This document shows positions 7,123 to 15,921 of a DNA stretch of 59,337 bases, piece after piece. The DNA is from Candidatus Janibacter merdipullorum (GTDB lineage: Bacteria; Actinomycetota; Actinomycetes; Actinomycetales; Dermatophilaceae). The position numbers and the translations under genes are program-made. The stretch spans positions 1 to 59,337 of the forward strand of contig DXAR01000160.1 in the NCBI GenBank assembly GCA_019116945.1, written 5' to 3'. The stretch's first letter is position 1, and each line of letters starts with the position of its first letter. The notes below the pieces were generated by a model. That model searched no databases and was not told the origin of the DNA. It saw nothing but the letters and a program-made list of their open reading frames with translations.

Positions 7123-8585
7123 GCGACATCGAGGTGCGCGGCGGCGCCCACGGCCTGTCCGTGCAGCTCGAGGACCTCGAGCGCGGGGCGCGCGTCCTCC
7201 ACGCGGTCGGGGAGGAGATGGCCGCCTCCGCCCTGACCATCGGCCTCATCGCCCGGGAGCCGGGGCTCGCCGTGGCGGGGCTCGTCGCGCCCGTTGAGCT
7301 GGCCTCGGCCGAGGTGGCGATCCTCGGGTGCGTGGGGGTGGACGGGGCCGGCGGTGTCGCTGCGCGAGTCCTCGCTACGGCAGCAGCGACCCGGAGTGCC
7401 GTCGCGACCTACCGGTGGGGTGAGGAGAGGGCCGACGCCCTTTTCGACACCGCCGCCACCACCGTCGGTGCCGCGATCGGGGTGACGGTCGTCCCCGCGG
7501 CGGGTGCCATCGCTGCCGGCGTGCTGTCGTCCCCCGCGACGGCGGTCGCCCTCCAGGTGCCCGGAGCCCGCGAGGCCGCGATCGCCGTCGGGCTGGGGAC
7601 GGGACGGGCGATCGACGAGGTCCTGCACGACCACCCGTGGCTGGTGCCCCGGGCTGCCGACGGTCTCGACGGGTTGATCCTCGGGGCCGGTCTGGGCCTG
7701 CCCGCGCTCGGGACCTGGCTCGCCTGGCGTGCCGGCCGGCACGGGCAGCCCTATCCGCCTCGCTCGCGTGAGGAGGCGCTACGGGTGATCCTGGCGGCGA
7801 CCCGGTGGATCGCCCTCGACGAGTCCGACCATGACGTCACCGTCCGGCCCCGTCACGAAGGGCGGGGCCGCCCGCCCGCGTCCGTGACGGACCTCGTCGC
7901 GGCCGACGGGCCCACCTCCGGAGGATCCCGGGTCCGGATGACCGGGATGCCTCGTTCCGACGGGACCTGGACGTGGGTCGTCGACGTGCCCGGGACGCAG
8001 ACCTTCGCTCCCCGGGCGGGGGACAACCCCTGGGACCTCACGAGCAATGTCCTCCTCTCTGCGGAGCAGCAGACGCTGACGACGCGGGCCGTCGCACGGG
8101 CGCTCACCGATGCGCAGCGCCGGACGGGCTCGACGGGGAGGAGCCGGGTCATGCTCGCCGGGCACAGCCAGGGCGGCCTCACCGCGGCGGCGCTCGCCGC
8201 CGACCCCACCTTCCGGCAGCGGCACGGGGTGACCCATGTCGTCACCTCGGGAGCACCGATCGCCACTCTCGACGTGCCCGAGGAGGTGTCGGTCCTCAGC
8301 CTCGAGCACGCCGAGGACCTCGTCCCCGGGCTGGAGGGTCAGGACAACCCCGACCGGGAGTCATGGGTCACCGTGCGTCGGGAGGTCGCCACCGACCTCG
8401 GACCGGACGGTCGGTCGACGGAGGCCCACCACGTGAGCCACTACGCGGAGACGGCGCGGCTCGTCGACGCCAGCGATGACCCGTCCCTCGTGGCCTGGCG
8501 GCAGGACGCGGCAGACTTCGTGGGCGATCCGGAAGGGGAGGCCGTGGTCATCGACTACGATATCGAGCGCGTCCCTCGGCGGTGA
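7119..8585 (+). CDS. alpha/beta hydrolase (lipase-like) with hydrophobic N-terminal domain
   Basis: A 488-residue protein. Residues 1-200 are alanine/glycine-rich and contain hydrophobic stretches (such as AAIGVTVVPAAGAIAAGVLS) that could span or insert into a membrane. Residues about 280-470 form a lipase-like hydrolase: AGHSQGGLTAA with nucleophile Ser350, a strand ending EHAEDLVPG with Asp400, and HHVSHYAET with His441, in the correct triad order. It is coupled to the WXG-like gene by GTGA overlap, which points to a shared job, perhaps delivery of the hydrolase to the envelope or a neighbouring cell. The substrate is unknown; triacylglycerol lipase, phospholipase and cutinase-like activity are all possible. 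Confidence 0.75.
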   Translation: MSDIEVRGGAHGLSVQLEDLERGARVLHAVGEEMAASALTIGLIAREPGLAVAGLVAPVELASAEVAILGCVGVDGAGGVAARVLATAAATRSAVATYRWGEERADALFDTAATTVGAAIGVTVVPAAGAIAAGVLSSPATAVALQVPGAREAAIAVGLGTGRAIDEVLHDHPWLVPRAADGLDGLILGAGLGLPALGTWLAWRAGRHGQPYPPRSREEALRVILAATRWIALDESDHDVTVRPRHEGRGRPPASVTDLVAADGPTSGGSRVRMTGMPRSDGTWTWVVDVPGTQTFAPRAGDNPWDLTSNVLLSAEQQTLTTRAVARALTDAQRRTGSTGRSRVMLAGHSQGGLTAAALAADPTFRQRHGVTHVVTSGAPIATLDVPEEVSVLSLEHAEDLVPGLEGQDNPDRESWVTVRREVATDLGPDGRSTEAHHVSHYAETARLVDASDDPSLVAWRQDAADFVGDPEGEAVVIDYDIERVPRR

Positions 8586-8620
8586 GCGAGCGGCGGCCGA
8601 ACTGACCGACCATCCTGCGG

Positions 8621-8668
8621 GGTTCGATGTCGACGTGAGCGTCTGGGCTCACTCTTTGACATCGAACC
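8621..8668. terminator. long two-part hairpin between hydrolase gene and menD
   Basis: An 11-bp outer stem (GGTTCGATGTC / GACATCGAACC) and a 6-bp inner stem (GTGAGC / GCTCAC) with a six-base loop, separated by a small internal loop. It starts 36 bases after the hydrolase stop and ends 47 bases before menD. The likely role is terminator; an operator or attenuator for menD is possible. Confidence 0.5.
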
Positions 8669-8714
8669 AGGCTGACGAGAGGTCACGCGGTGCGGCAGTG
8701 GCAGGATCGATCCC

Positions 8715-10442
8715 GTGAACCCCTCGACCACCGGAGCCAGGATCGTCCTCGACGAGCTCGTCCGACTCGGTGTGCGTGAGCTCGTCCTCTGCCCCGGGTC
8801 CCGCTCGGCGCCCCTGGCCTTCGCCGCCCACGACCTCGATGCCGCGGGCCGGCTCCGGCTCCACGTGCGCGTCGACGAGCGCAGCGCCGGCTTCCTCGCG
8901 CTCGGCCTAGCCAAGGAGAGCGGCCGCCCGGCGGCGGTCGTCACCACGAGCGGCACCGCGGTCGCCAACCTCCACCCGGCCGTCCTCGAGGCCCACCACG
9001 GTGCCGTTCCCCTCCTGCTGCTCACTGCGGACCGTCCCGCGGAGCTGCGGGGCGTCGGAGCCAACCAGGCCACTGACCAACGCGGTCTCTTCGGGGAGCA
9101 CCTCCGACTGGCCCTCGAGTTGGAGACGCCGCACGACCCCGAGCGCCAGGCCCCCGGCTGGCGGACCGCCGCCGCCCGCGCGGTCGCGGCCGCGACCGGC
9201 GCGCTCACCGGACCCGGCCTGGCCGGGCCGGTCCACCTCGACCTGCCCTACCGCGACCCGCTCGCGCCGAGTGCCCACGCGGACGCACCCCCGCTCCCGG
9301 CAGCGGTGGCGGGACGTCCTGGGGGAGCACCGTGGGTCAGCCTGCCCGAGCCATCGAGCCCGCCCGCGACGGGAGCCGCGCCGGCGATCGAGCATGACCC
9401 GGGCACCCTTGTCGTCATCGGGGAGCTGCCCACGGCCGAGCACCGGGCTGCGGCTCTCGCCTGGGCCGGTCGCCACGGGGCTCCGATCATCGCCGAGCCC
9501 GGACCGGGCAGCCACGAGCTGGTGCTCCCGCACGGCGCCCGGATCCTCTCCGCCGGAGACTGGGTGGACGCCCACCCGCCGACCCGGGTCCTCGTCATCG
9601 GCCGGCCGACCCTGGGTCGCACCATCCCCGCCCTGACCCGCCGCCCCGGGATCCGGGTCGAGGTCGTCACCCCCGGCGAGCCCGGTGCCGCCGGATGGGC
9701 GGATGCCACCCACACGGCATCCGCCGTCCACCCCTTCGCTGCTCTCGTGGAGGACGAGGAGCGGCGGGAGCCCACCCCCTTCGCGCGGACGTGGCTGGCC
9801 GCCGGTGAGCGGATCGCCGAGGCCCACGCCGGAGCCGATGACCACCTCGACGGCCCGACGATCGCGCGTGTCGTGCACGAGGCGCTGCCCTACGGCTCGG
9901 CCCTCTTCCTCGGGAGCAGCAGCGTCGCGCGGGACGTGCACCTGGGCATCGCCCGGCCACGCCCGGAGATCTTGCCCCTGACGAGTCGCGGCCTCGCCGG
10001 CATCGACGGCTGCGTCTCCACCGCGGTCGGGCTCGCGCTCTCCCGCGGGAGTCGGCCGACCTTCTCGCTGCTCGGCGACCTGACCTTCCTCCACGACGCC
10101 AACGGCCTGCTCATCGGGCCCGAGGAGCCGCACCCCGACCTGACCCTCATCGTCGTCGACGATGACGGGGGGAGCATCTTCGGGACGCTCGAGTACGGCG
10201 CGGAGGAGTTCTCCGGACAGCTTCGCCGGATCTTCACGACCCCGACCGGCACCGACATCGAGACCCTGTGCGCCGCCCACGGCATCCCCGCGACGACGGC
10301 ACGGACCGCGGACGAGCTCGCCGGCCTCGTCGCCGCTCCCACCACCGGCGTGCGGGTCATCCGGGTGCCCGTCGACGGAGGTGCCCGGCGGACGGCGGAA
10401 GAGCGGGTCCGGGCAGCGGTCACGGACGCACTCGCCGACTGA
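8715..10442 (+). CDS. menD: SEPHCHC synthase MenD
   Basis: MenD is the thiamine-diphosphate enzyme that joins 2-oxoglutarate to isochorismate, the first committed step to menaquinone. The 575-residue protein has the family order: pyrimidine-binding domain starting RIVLDELVRLGVRELVLCPGSRSAPL, the conserved VTTSGTAVANLHPAV and LTADRPAELRGVGANQ segments, and the C-terminal diphosphate-binding motif GDLTFLHDANGLL followed by DDDGGSIFGTLEYG. The start is GTG without a good Shine-Dalgarno. It converges on menF with a 16-base gap that has no room for a terminator, so the two transcripts should run into each other. Confidence 0.96.
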   Translation: MNPSTTGARIVLDELVRLGVRELVLCPGSRSAPLAFAAHDLDAAGRLRLHVRVDERSAGFLALGLAKESGRPAAVVTTSGTAVANLHPAVLEAHHGAVPLLLLTADRPAELRGVGANQATDQRGLFGEHLRLALELETPHDPERQAPGWRTAAARAVAAATGALTGPGLAGPVHLDLPYRDPLAPSAHADAPPLPAAVAGRPGGAPWVSLPEPSSPPATGAAPAIEHDPGTLVVIGELPTAEHRAAALAWAGRHGAPIIAEPGPGSHELVLPHGARILSAGDWVDAHPPTRVLVIGRPTLGRTIPALTRRPGIRVEVVTPGEPGAAGWADATHTASAVHPFAALVEDEERREPTPFARTWLAAGERIAEAHAGADDHLDGPTIARVVHEALPYGSALFLGSSSVARDVHLGIARPRPEILPLTSRGLAGIDGCVSTAVGLALSRGSRPTFSLLGDLTFLHDANGLLIGPEEPHPDLTLIVVDDDGGSIFGTLEYGAEEFSGQLRRIFTTPTGTDIETLCAAHGIPATTARTADELAGLVAAPTTGVRVIRVPVDGGARRTAEERVRAAVTDALAD

Positions 10443-10458
10443 CGCGCCTGGCGGCTGG

Positions 10459-11760
10459 TCAGCCCCCGAGGGCCGTGCGCATCGGCAGCAGCTTGGCCAC
10501 CGATTCGGCGACCTCGTCCTCCGCGCATGAACCGGCGACGATGCCGCAGCCGGCGTAGAGCCGCAGCGAGTCGGGGCTGTCGTAGACGCCGCACCGCAGG
10601 GCGATGCCCCACTCGCCGTCACCCGAGGCGTCCATCCACCCGACGGGGCCGGCGTAGCGGCCGCGGTCCATCTGCTCGAGCTCGGCGATGACCCGGTCCG
10701 CATCCGGCGTCGGGGTCCCGCACACCGCGGCGCTCGGGTGCAGCGACGCCGCGAGAGCCAGGGAGGTCGAGTCGTCGTCGACGACCCCGGCGACGTCGGT
10801 GGCCAGGTGCATGACGTTGTTGAGGTGCAGGACGAAGGGGGAGTCCGGCACGTTGATCGAGGAGGTGTGCTCGGTGAGCGCGTCGCAGACCGAGCGCACG
10901 GCGTACTCGTGCTCCTCGAGGTCCTTGCTGCTGCGGGCCAGGGACCCGGCGAGGGCGAGGTCATGGCTGTCGTCCCCCGTGCGGCGGATCGTGCCGGCGA
11001 GCACGCGGGAGGTGACGAGGCCGCGCTCGAGGCGGACGAGCATCTCGGGGGTCGCTCCCACGAGGCCGTCGACGGCGAAGACCCAGGTCGTGTCGTAGTC
11101 CTCGGCGAGGCGGGAGAGGACCCAGCGCGGGTCGATCCGCTCGCTCGCGGTGGCCCTGACCGAGCGAGCGAGCACGACCTTGTCCAAGGTGCCGGCGGTG
11201 ATCCGCTCGACGGCCTCCTCGACGGCGGCGGCCCACGGGCCGGCACTGAGGTCGCCGTCGACGAAGTCCACCACGCCCGGGTCGCGGGGGGCCGGCTGCC
11301 GCTCGATCGGCTCGTTGGCGGCGGGCAGGGTGGCGTCGGTGCTGATCGTCGTGACCCAGGCCTGCTGACCGCGTCGGCCGACGACGACCTCGGGGACGAC
11401 GAGGACGGACTCGTCGTCGGAGTCCGCCGAGTAGGCCATGGAGCCGAAGGCGATCGGGCCGCTCCCGGGCTCGTCGACGTCATCGCGCACGATCGCCTCG
11501 GCGATGACCGATCGCCACCACTGCTGCGCCTCCGCGAAGCGGCTCTCCCCCTTCGCCCGGAAGGTCGCCACCGTGCCCCACCCGACGAAGCCCTCGCCCT
11601 TGCGGACCCAGGAGACGATGTCGCCGGCGTCGTGGGGCTCGGGCAGCAGGGCGAGGAGGTCCCCGACCCGGGCGACAGGGACGGCGACGGTGCGCGCGAC
11701 CAGGGCGGGACGGGAGGTGCCGATCGGCTGGGGGGCCTCGGCGGGTGATGGAGATGTCAT
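10459..11760 (-). CDS. menF: isochorismate synthase MenF
   Basis: Converts chorismate to isochorismate, the precursor taken by MenD. The 433-residue protein is a chorismate-utilising enzyme of the MenF/EntC type: the central [12 protein letters not shown] contains the catalytic lysine, followed by the active-site segments [31 protein letters not shown] and a C-terminal [15 protein letters not shown]. No siderophore synthesis genes lie nearby, while menB, menC, menD and menG do, so a menaquinone role is inferred. It is divergent from menG with 40 bases between the starts, and a TAGGCT box lies nine bases before the ATG. Confidence 0.93.
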   Translation of the reverse strand: MTSPSPAEAPQPIGTSRPALVARTVAVPVARVGDLLALLPEPHDAGDIVSWVRKGEGFVGWGTVATFRAKGESRFAEAQQWWRSVIAEAIVRDDVDEPGSGPIAFGSMAYSADSDDESVLVVPEVVVGRRGQQAWVTTISTDATLPAANEPIERQPAPRDPGVVDFVDGDLSAGPWAAAVEEAVERITAGTLDKVVLARSVRATASERIDPRWVLSRLAEDYDTTWVFAVDGLVGATPEMLVRLERGLVTSRVLAGTIRRTGDDSHDLALAGSLARSSKDLEEHEYAVRSVCDALTEHTSSINVPDSPFVLHLNNVMHLATDVAGVVDDDSTSLALAASLHPSAAVCGTPTPDADRVIAELEQMDRGRYAGPVGWMDASGDGEWGIALRCGVYDSPDSLRLYAGCGIVAGSCAEDEVAESVAKLLPMRTALGG

Positions 11761-11769
11761 GGCCGCATC

Positions 11770-11775
11770 AGCCTA
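11770..11775 (-). promoter_or_regulatory. -10 box for menF
   Basis: TAGGCT on the minus strand, nine bases upstream of the menF ATG; TGCACA 18 bases further upstream is a weak -35. Implies a leader of only two or three bases. Confidence 0.4.
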
Positions 11776-11800
11776 CGACCGCGGGTGCGAAGATGTGCAC

Positions 11801-12493
11801 ATGAGTCGCGCCACCCTCCAGAAGGACCCCCAGGCCGTCGCCGCCATGTTCGACGAGACCGCGGCGAAGTACGACCTCATGAACGACGTCATGTCGCTCG
11901 GTCAGACCCGCGTGTGGCGACGGGCCGTGGTGCAGGCGATCGCACCGCGGCCGGGTGAGCGGATCCTCGACATCGCGGCCGGCCCCGGATCCTCCTCGAT
12001 CCCCCTGCGACGGGCAGGTGCGCAGGTCGTCTCGGCCGACTTCTCCCTGGGCATGCTGCGCCAGGGCCTGCGGCAGAGCCCCGACCTGGACTTCTCCGCG
12101 GCCGACGCGACCCGGCTGCCCTTCGCCGACGACTCCTTCGACGTGGTGACGATGTCCTTCGGCTTCCGCAATGTCGTCGAGCCGGAGGTGGCACTCGGCG
12201 AGTTCCTGCGCGTGGCCCGGCCGGGAGGGCGGCTGCTCATCGCCGAGTTCAGCCAGCCGGTGAACTCGCTCTTCCGCACGATCTACTCGGAGTACCTCAT
12301 GGCGGCCTTCCCGCCCGTGGCCCGCAGGCTCAGCTCCAACCCCGAGTCCTACGTCTACCTCGCGGAGTCGATCCAGGCCTGGCCGGCCCAGGAGCCGCTC
12401 GCCCATCAGATCGCCGGCACGGGGTGGATGGATGTCGCGTGGCGCAACCTGACGGGGGGCGTCGTCGCGCTGCACCGAGCGACGAAGGCGTAG
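11801..12493 (+). CDS. menG: demethylmenaquinone methyltransferase
   Basis: Last nuclear step of menaquinone synthesis: SAM-dependent C-methylation of demethylmenaquinone (UbiE/MenG family). The 230-residue protein has motif [12 protein letters not shown], the acidic post-motif VVSADFS, a [23 protein letters not shown] stretch that is a family signature, and [18 protein letters not shown]. The N-terminal [22 protein letters not shown] is also characteristic. The ATG at 11801 is chosen from this conserved N-terminus. The 3' end of the gene forms part of a 41-bp direct repeat. Confidence 0.95.
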   Translation: MSRATLQKDPQAVAAMFDETAAKYDLMNDVMSLGQTRVWRRAVVQAIAPRPGERILDIAAGPGSSSIPLRRAGAQVVSADFSLGMLRQGLRQSPDLDFSAADATRLPFADDSFDVVTMSFGFRNVVEPEVALGEFLRVARPGGRLLIAEFSQPVNSLFRTIYSEYLMAAFPPVARRLSSNPESYVYLAESIQAWPAQEPLAHQIAGTGWMDVAWRNLTGGVVALHRATKA

Positions 12494-12515
12494 CGGAGGA
12501 CCGGAGCGACGAAGG
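12475..12515. repeat. 41-bp direct repeat, copy 1 (contains the menG stop codon)
   Basis: First copy of a 41-bp sequence beginning CCGAGCGACGAAGGCGTAGC and ending CGGAGCGACGAAGG. It contains the last codons and the TAG of menG. The second copy is 79 bases downstream with the same sequence. Confidence 0.85.
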
Positions 12516-12553
12516 AGCGAGGCCCGGAGCTGCGGCTGAGTGCGAGTGGGGGG

Positions 12554-12594
12554 CCGAGCGACGAAGGCGTAGCGGAGGACCGGAGCGACGAAGG
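12554..12594. repeat. 41-bp direct repeat, copy 2
   Basis: Exact second copy of the repeat at the menG 3' end, in the otherwise non-coding 210-bp menG-menJ gap. Each copy holds the word GCGACGAAGG twice. It may come from a local tandem duplication. Confidence 0.85.
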
Positions 12595-12609
12595 GGCAGC
12601 CGAACGTTC

Positions 12610-12628
12610 CGAGGTTAGGTGAACCTTT
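12610..12628. promoter_or_regulatory. candidate DtxR/IdeR iron box upstream of menJ
   Basis: The 19-mer CGAGGTTAGGTGAACCTTT matches the DtxR/IdeR consensus TTAGGTTAGGCTAACCTAA at 13 of 19 positions, including the half-sites AGGTT and AACCT. It lies about 25 bases before a TAGGCT -10 element and 75 bases before menJ, and overlaps the region where a -35 would sit. Confidence 0.5.
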
Positions 12629-12652
12629 GTGAGTCGGCTGGTTTCCGGAGAG

Positions 12653-12658
12653 TAGGCT
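12653..12658 (+). promoter_or_regulatory. possible -10 element for menJ
   Basis: TAGGCT, the same hexamer seen before menB and menF. A leader of about 40 bases would follow, including TGAGGA before the menJ GTG. A -35 is not convincing (TTGTGA at 20-base spacing). Confidence 0.3.
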
Positions 12659-12703
12659 TCCGGGCGATCGTGAAATGCTTCACAAGCCATTGAGGAACGT
12701 CTC

Positions 12704-14014
12704 GTGACCAGTGCACTGCCTGCGGCCGACGGTGACCGCAGCGCCGACGTCATCGTCGTCGGTGCCGGCCCCGGCGGCTCGGCCACCGCGGCCTGGCTCG
12801 CCAAGGCGGGCAAGGACGTCGTCCTCCTCGAGAAGTCCCGCTTCCCGCGGGACAAGATCTGCGGCGACGGCCTGACCCCCCGCGCGGTCCGGCAGCTCAT
12901 CAACCTCGGCCTCCCCCTGTCGGAGACCGACGGGTGGGCGCACAACCAGGGCCTGCGGATCATCGGCGGCGGCATGACCCTCCAGCTCGACTGGCCGGAC
13001 GTCGCCTCCTTCCCCGGGTACGGCATGGTCCGGGCCCGGGCCGACCTCGACGAGGTCCTCGCCCGGCACGCCGCCTCCGGCGGCGCCACCCTCCTCGAGG
13101 GACGCAATGTCTCCGAGCCGATCCTCGACGACGACGGTCGCATCGTCGGCGTCACGGCCAGGGTCGTCGACGAGCGCGGCCGCGCCACCGGCGAGCGCGA
13201 GACCTACCGGGCGCCGGTCGTCGTCGCCGCCGACGGCGTCTCCTCCCGGCTCTCGGTGAAGATGGGCCGGGAGAAGCGCGAGGACCGGCCGATGGCCGTC
13301 GCCGTCCGCGCCTACTACGACACCCCCCGGCACGCGGACACCCACCTCGAGAGCCACCTCGAGCTGTGGTCGACGACGCCGAAGGGGGAGAAGATCCTCA
13401 TGCCGGGCTACGGCTGGCTCTTCGGCCTCGGCGACGGGCGCAGCAATGTCGGCCTCGGCGTCCTCAACACCTCGGAGGCCTTCGGCCGCACCGACTACAA
13501 GGACGTCATGCGTCGCTGGGTCGAGACGATGCCGGCGGAGTGGGGCATCAGCGAGGAGACGATCTCCGGCGACATCACCGCTGCCGCACTGCCCATGGCC
13601 TTCAACCGGCAGCCGCTCTACGACCGTGGTCTCCTGCTCGTCGGCGACTCGGGCGGCATGGTCAACCCCTTCAACGGCGAGGGCATCGACTACGCCCTCG
13701 AGGCCGGCCACGCGGCCGCGGAGACGATCGTCCAGGCCCTGGCCCGGCCCACCGCGTCCGACCGCGAGCGGGTCCTCCAGTCCTACGTCGGCCGGATGAA
13801 GGCGATGCACGGCGGCTACTTCACCCTCGGTGCGCAGTTCGCCAAGCTCATCGGCAAGCCGGAGATCATGCGGCTGGCGACGAAGTACGGGCTGCCCCGG
13901 GAGACCCTCATGAAGTTCATGCTCAAGCTCATGGCCAACCTCCCGGAGGAGAAGGGCGGCGGCGTGGACGACCGCATCGTGCGCCTCATGACGCGGATGG
14001 CCCCCAATGCGTGA
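12704..14014 (+). CDS. menJ: menaquinone isoprenoid reductase MenJ (geranylgeranyl reductase family)
   Basis: A 436-residue FAD-dependent reductase. Homologues such as mycobacterial MenJ saturate the beta-isoprene unit of menaquinone. Visible features are the N-terminal dinucleotide fold VIVVGAGPGGSATAAWLAKAG with acidic VLLEKS, the family motif FPRDKICGDGLTPRAV, the central APVVVAADGVSSRL, and the second FAD motif LLVGDSGGMVNPFNGEG. The GTG start has TGAGGA 7 bases upstream. It sits directly before the complex I operon and after menG, so it probably acts on the quinone that complex I reduces. Substrate assignment rests on context and family, not on a diagnostic residue. Confidence 0.9.
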   Translation: MTSALPAADGDRSADVIVVGAGPGGSATAAWLAKAGKDVVLLEKSRFPRDKICGDGLTPRAVRQLINLGLPLSETDGWAHNQGLRIIGGGMTLQLDWPDVASFPGYGMVRARADLDEVLARHAASGGATLLEGRNVSEPILDDDGRIVGVTARVVDERGRATGERETYRAPVVVAADGVSSRLSVKMGREKREDRPMAVAVRAYYDTPRHADTHLESHLELWSTTPKGEKILMPGYGWLFGLGDGRSNVGLGVLNTSEAFGRTDYKDVMRRWVETMPAEWGISEETISGDITAAALPMAFNRQPLYDRGLLLVGDSGGMVNPFNGEGIDYALEAGHAAAETIVQALARPTASDRERVLQSYVGRMKAMHGGYFTLGAQFAKLIGKPEIMRLATKYGLPRETLMKFMLKLMANLPEEKGGGVDDRIVRLMTRMAPNA

Positions 14015-14044
14015 CCCCCGCCCGGGCTCGACAGTGGCCCCACC

Positions 14045-14050
14045 TAGGAT
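14045..14050 (+). promoter_or_regulatory. possible nuo operon -10 element
   Basis: TAGGAT about 45 bases before the nuoA ATG in the 81-bp menJ-nuoA gap. AGGAGA and GAGGT lie between it and nuoA. No -35 at standard spacing, so nuo may also be read through from menJ. Confidence 0.3.
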
Positions 14051-14095
14051 TCACAGTGGCGTGCATCACACAGGAGAAAGCGAGGTCATGCAGCG

Positions 14096-14458
14096 ATGAA
14101 CCCCTACATCCCGCTGCTCATCCTCTTCGCGCTTGGCCTCGGCTTCGCGATCGTCTCGGTCGGCACGAGCCTCGTCGTGGGGCCGGCCCGCTACAACGCG
14201 TCCAAGGCGCAGGCCTACGAGTGCGGCATCCAGCCCACGCCGCAGGCCGCCGAGGGCGGCAAGTTCCCGGTGAAGTACTACCTGACCGCGATGCTGTTCA
14301 TCATCTTCGACATCGAGGCCCTCTTCCTCTACCCCTTCGCCGTCGCCTTCGACGAGCTCGGGGCCTTCACCCTCGGTGCCGTGGTGCTCTTCCTGTTCAA
14401 CGCCTTCTTCATCGCGGACGCCTACGTGTGGCGCCGCGGCGGCTTCGAGTGGGACTGA
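14096..14458 (+). CDS. nuoA: NADH-quinone oxidoreductase subunit A
   Basis: Membrane subunit at the junction of the peripheral and membrane arms of complex I. The 120-residue protein has three transmembrane helices. The loop after helix 1 carries the invariant YECGI with its cysteine, and helix 2 reads FIIFDIEALFLYPFAV with the conserved Asp and Glu. First gene of a complete 14-subunit operon that uses NADH to reduce menaquinone and pump protons. The second copy at 50.2 kb lacks the loop cysteine. Confidence 0.96.
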   Translation: MNPYIPLLILFALGLGFAIVSVGTSLVVGPARYNASKAQAYECGIQPTPQAAEGGKFPVKYYLTAMLFIIFDIEALFLYPFAVAFDELGAFTLGAVVLFLFNAFFIADAYVWRRGGFEWD

Positions 14459-14476
14459 CGAGGACGGAGACGAGAC

Positions 14477-15064
14477 ATGGGACTTGAGGAGAAGCTGCCG
14501 TCGGGCATCGCCCTGACCACGGTGGAGAAGCTCGCCGGCTACATGCGCAAGTCGTCGATGTGGCCGGCTACCTTCGGCCTCGCGTGCTGCGCCATCGAGA
14601 TGATGGCCGTCGGCACCCCGCACTACGACCTGGCCCGATTCGGGATGGAGCGCTTCGCGGCGACCCCCCGCCAGGCGGACCTCATGATCGTCGCCGGTCG
14701 GGTGAGCAACAAGATGGCCCCCGTCGTGCGCCAGGTCTACGACCAGATGGCCAACCCCAAGTGGGTCATCTCGATGGGCGTGTGCGCCAGCTCGGGCGGC
14801 ATGTTCAACAACTACGCGATCGTCCAGGGCGTCGACCACATCATCCCCGTCGACATCTACCTGCCCGGCTGCCCGCCGCGTCCGGAGATGCTCCTCAACT
14901 CGATCATCACCCTGCACGAGCAGATCCAGAGCACGCCTCTCGGCGTCAACCGGGTCGCCGCGGCCCGCGCCGCCGAGAAGGCCGCCCTGTCGGCGGTCCC
15001 CACCGAGCTGCAGCCGCCGACGCACGACCACGAGTCCCTCCTCGGGAAGAACCTCCTGGCATGA
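14477..15064 (+). CDS. nuoB: NADH-quinone oxidoreductase subunit B
   Basis: Carries cluster N2, the last [4Fe-4S] centre before quinone. In 195 residues all four ligands are present: the tandem Cys in [11 protein letters not shown], Cys in [11 protein letters not shown] and Cys in [10 protein letters not shown]. The C-terminal 40 residues are an extension beyond the core fold. An 18-base gap separates it from nuoA and it overlaps nuoC by ATGA. Confidence 0.97.
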   Translation: MGLEEKLPSGIALTTVEKLAGYMRKSSMWPATFGLACCAIEMMAVGTPHYDLARFGMERFAATPRQADLMIVAGRVSNKMAPVVRQVYDQMANPKWVISMGVCASSGGMFNNYAIVQGVDHIIPVDIYLPGCPPRPEMLLNSIITLHEQIQSTPLGVNRVAAARAAEKAALSAVPTELQPPTHDHESLLGKNLLA

Positions 15065-15921
15065 GTGAGCAGAAGCCGCAGGACGGCGAGCAGAAGGACC
15101 GGACGGGCGAGTCCGTCGACGCGCCCCGGCCCGAGGGGGTCCACCCCCAGGGGCCGGGTCTCGGCGGGTCCGCCAACAAGGGCTACCCCTCGACCGAGGG
15201 CCTCTCCGGGGGCAACCGTCCGGTCGAGTACACGAATGTCGGCCCCGAGGGCGGTGAGGTCGACCCGGAGCACGCCCCCGTCGTCCGCGGTGAGCGGCGC
15301 GGCATGTTCGGCGCCCGCGCCGGCCAGGACACCTCGGGCTACGGCGGCCTGAAGACGTCCGTCGCCTTCCCGGGCGCGGCCCAGCGTCCCTACGGCGGCT
15401 GGTACGACGAGGTCGTCGACCGGCTCACGGCGACGACCGGGACGGACCTCGTCGAGCGGGTCGTCGTCCACGCGGACGAGCTGACGCTGCACGTCAACCG
15501 GGCCGACCTCGTCCCGGTGATGCGCGCCCTCCGCGACCAGCCCGACCTGCGCTTCGAGATGTGCGTTTCCGTCTCCGGGGTCCACTTCCTCGAGGACAAG
15601 GACGCCGAGCTGCACGTCGCCTACCACCTGCTCTCGATCACCCACGGCGGTCGCCGGCTGCGCGTCGAGGTCACCGCACCCGACGCGGACCCGCACATCC
15701 CGAGTGTCGTCTCGATCTATCCCGGCGCCGACTGGCACGAGCGCGAGACCTGGGACATGTTCGGTGTTGTCTTCGACGGGCACCCCGCGCTCACCCGCAT
15801 CCTCATGCCCGATGACTGGGCCGGGCACCCGCAGCGCAAGGACTACCCGCTGGGCGGCATCCCGGTGGAGTACAAGGGCGGCACCGTACCGCCGCCCGAC
15901 GAGCGGAGGTCGTACAACTGA
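15061..15921 (+). CDS. nuoC: NADH-quinone oxidoreductase subunit C with N-terminal extension
   Basis: Structural subunit of the hydrophilic arm. The core, roughly residues 115-286, contains the family signature [18 protein letters not shown] and the closing [19 protein letters not shown]. Ahead of it lie about 110 residues of charged, glycine-rich, probably disordered sequence (starting [18 protein letters not shown]), longer than in enterobacterial NuoC alone. The start overlaps nuoB by ATGA; the stop overlaps nuoD by TGATG. Unlike in E. coli, C and D are separate genes. Confidence 0.95.
   Translation: MSEQKPQDGEQKDRTGESVDAPRPEGVHPQGPGLGGSANKGYPSTEGLSGGNRPVEYTNVGPEGGEVDPEHAPVVRGERRGMFGARAGQDTSGYGGLKTSVAFPGAAQRPYGGWYDEVVDRLTATTGTDLVERVVVHADELTLHVNRADLVPVMRALRDQPDLRFEMCVSVSGVHFLEDKDAELHVAYHLLSITHGGRRLRVEVTAPDADPHIPSVVSIYPGADWHERETWDMFGVVFDGHPALTRILMPDDWAGHPQRKDYPLGGIPVEYKGGTVPPPDERRSYN

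Noticed and set aside
8621-8632. A GGTTCGA word resembling a tRNA T-loop
   Set aside because: No acceptor, D or anticodon arms can be drawn. The word is part of a perfect long hairpin.
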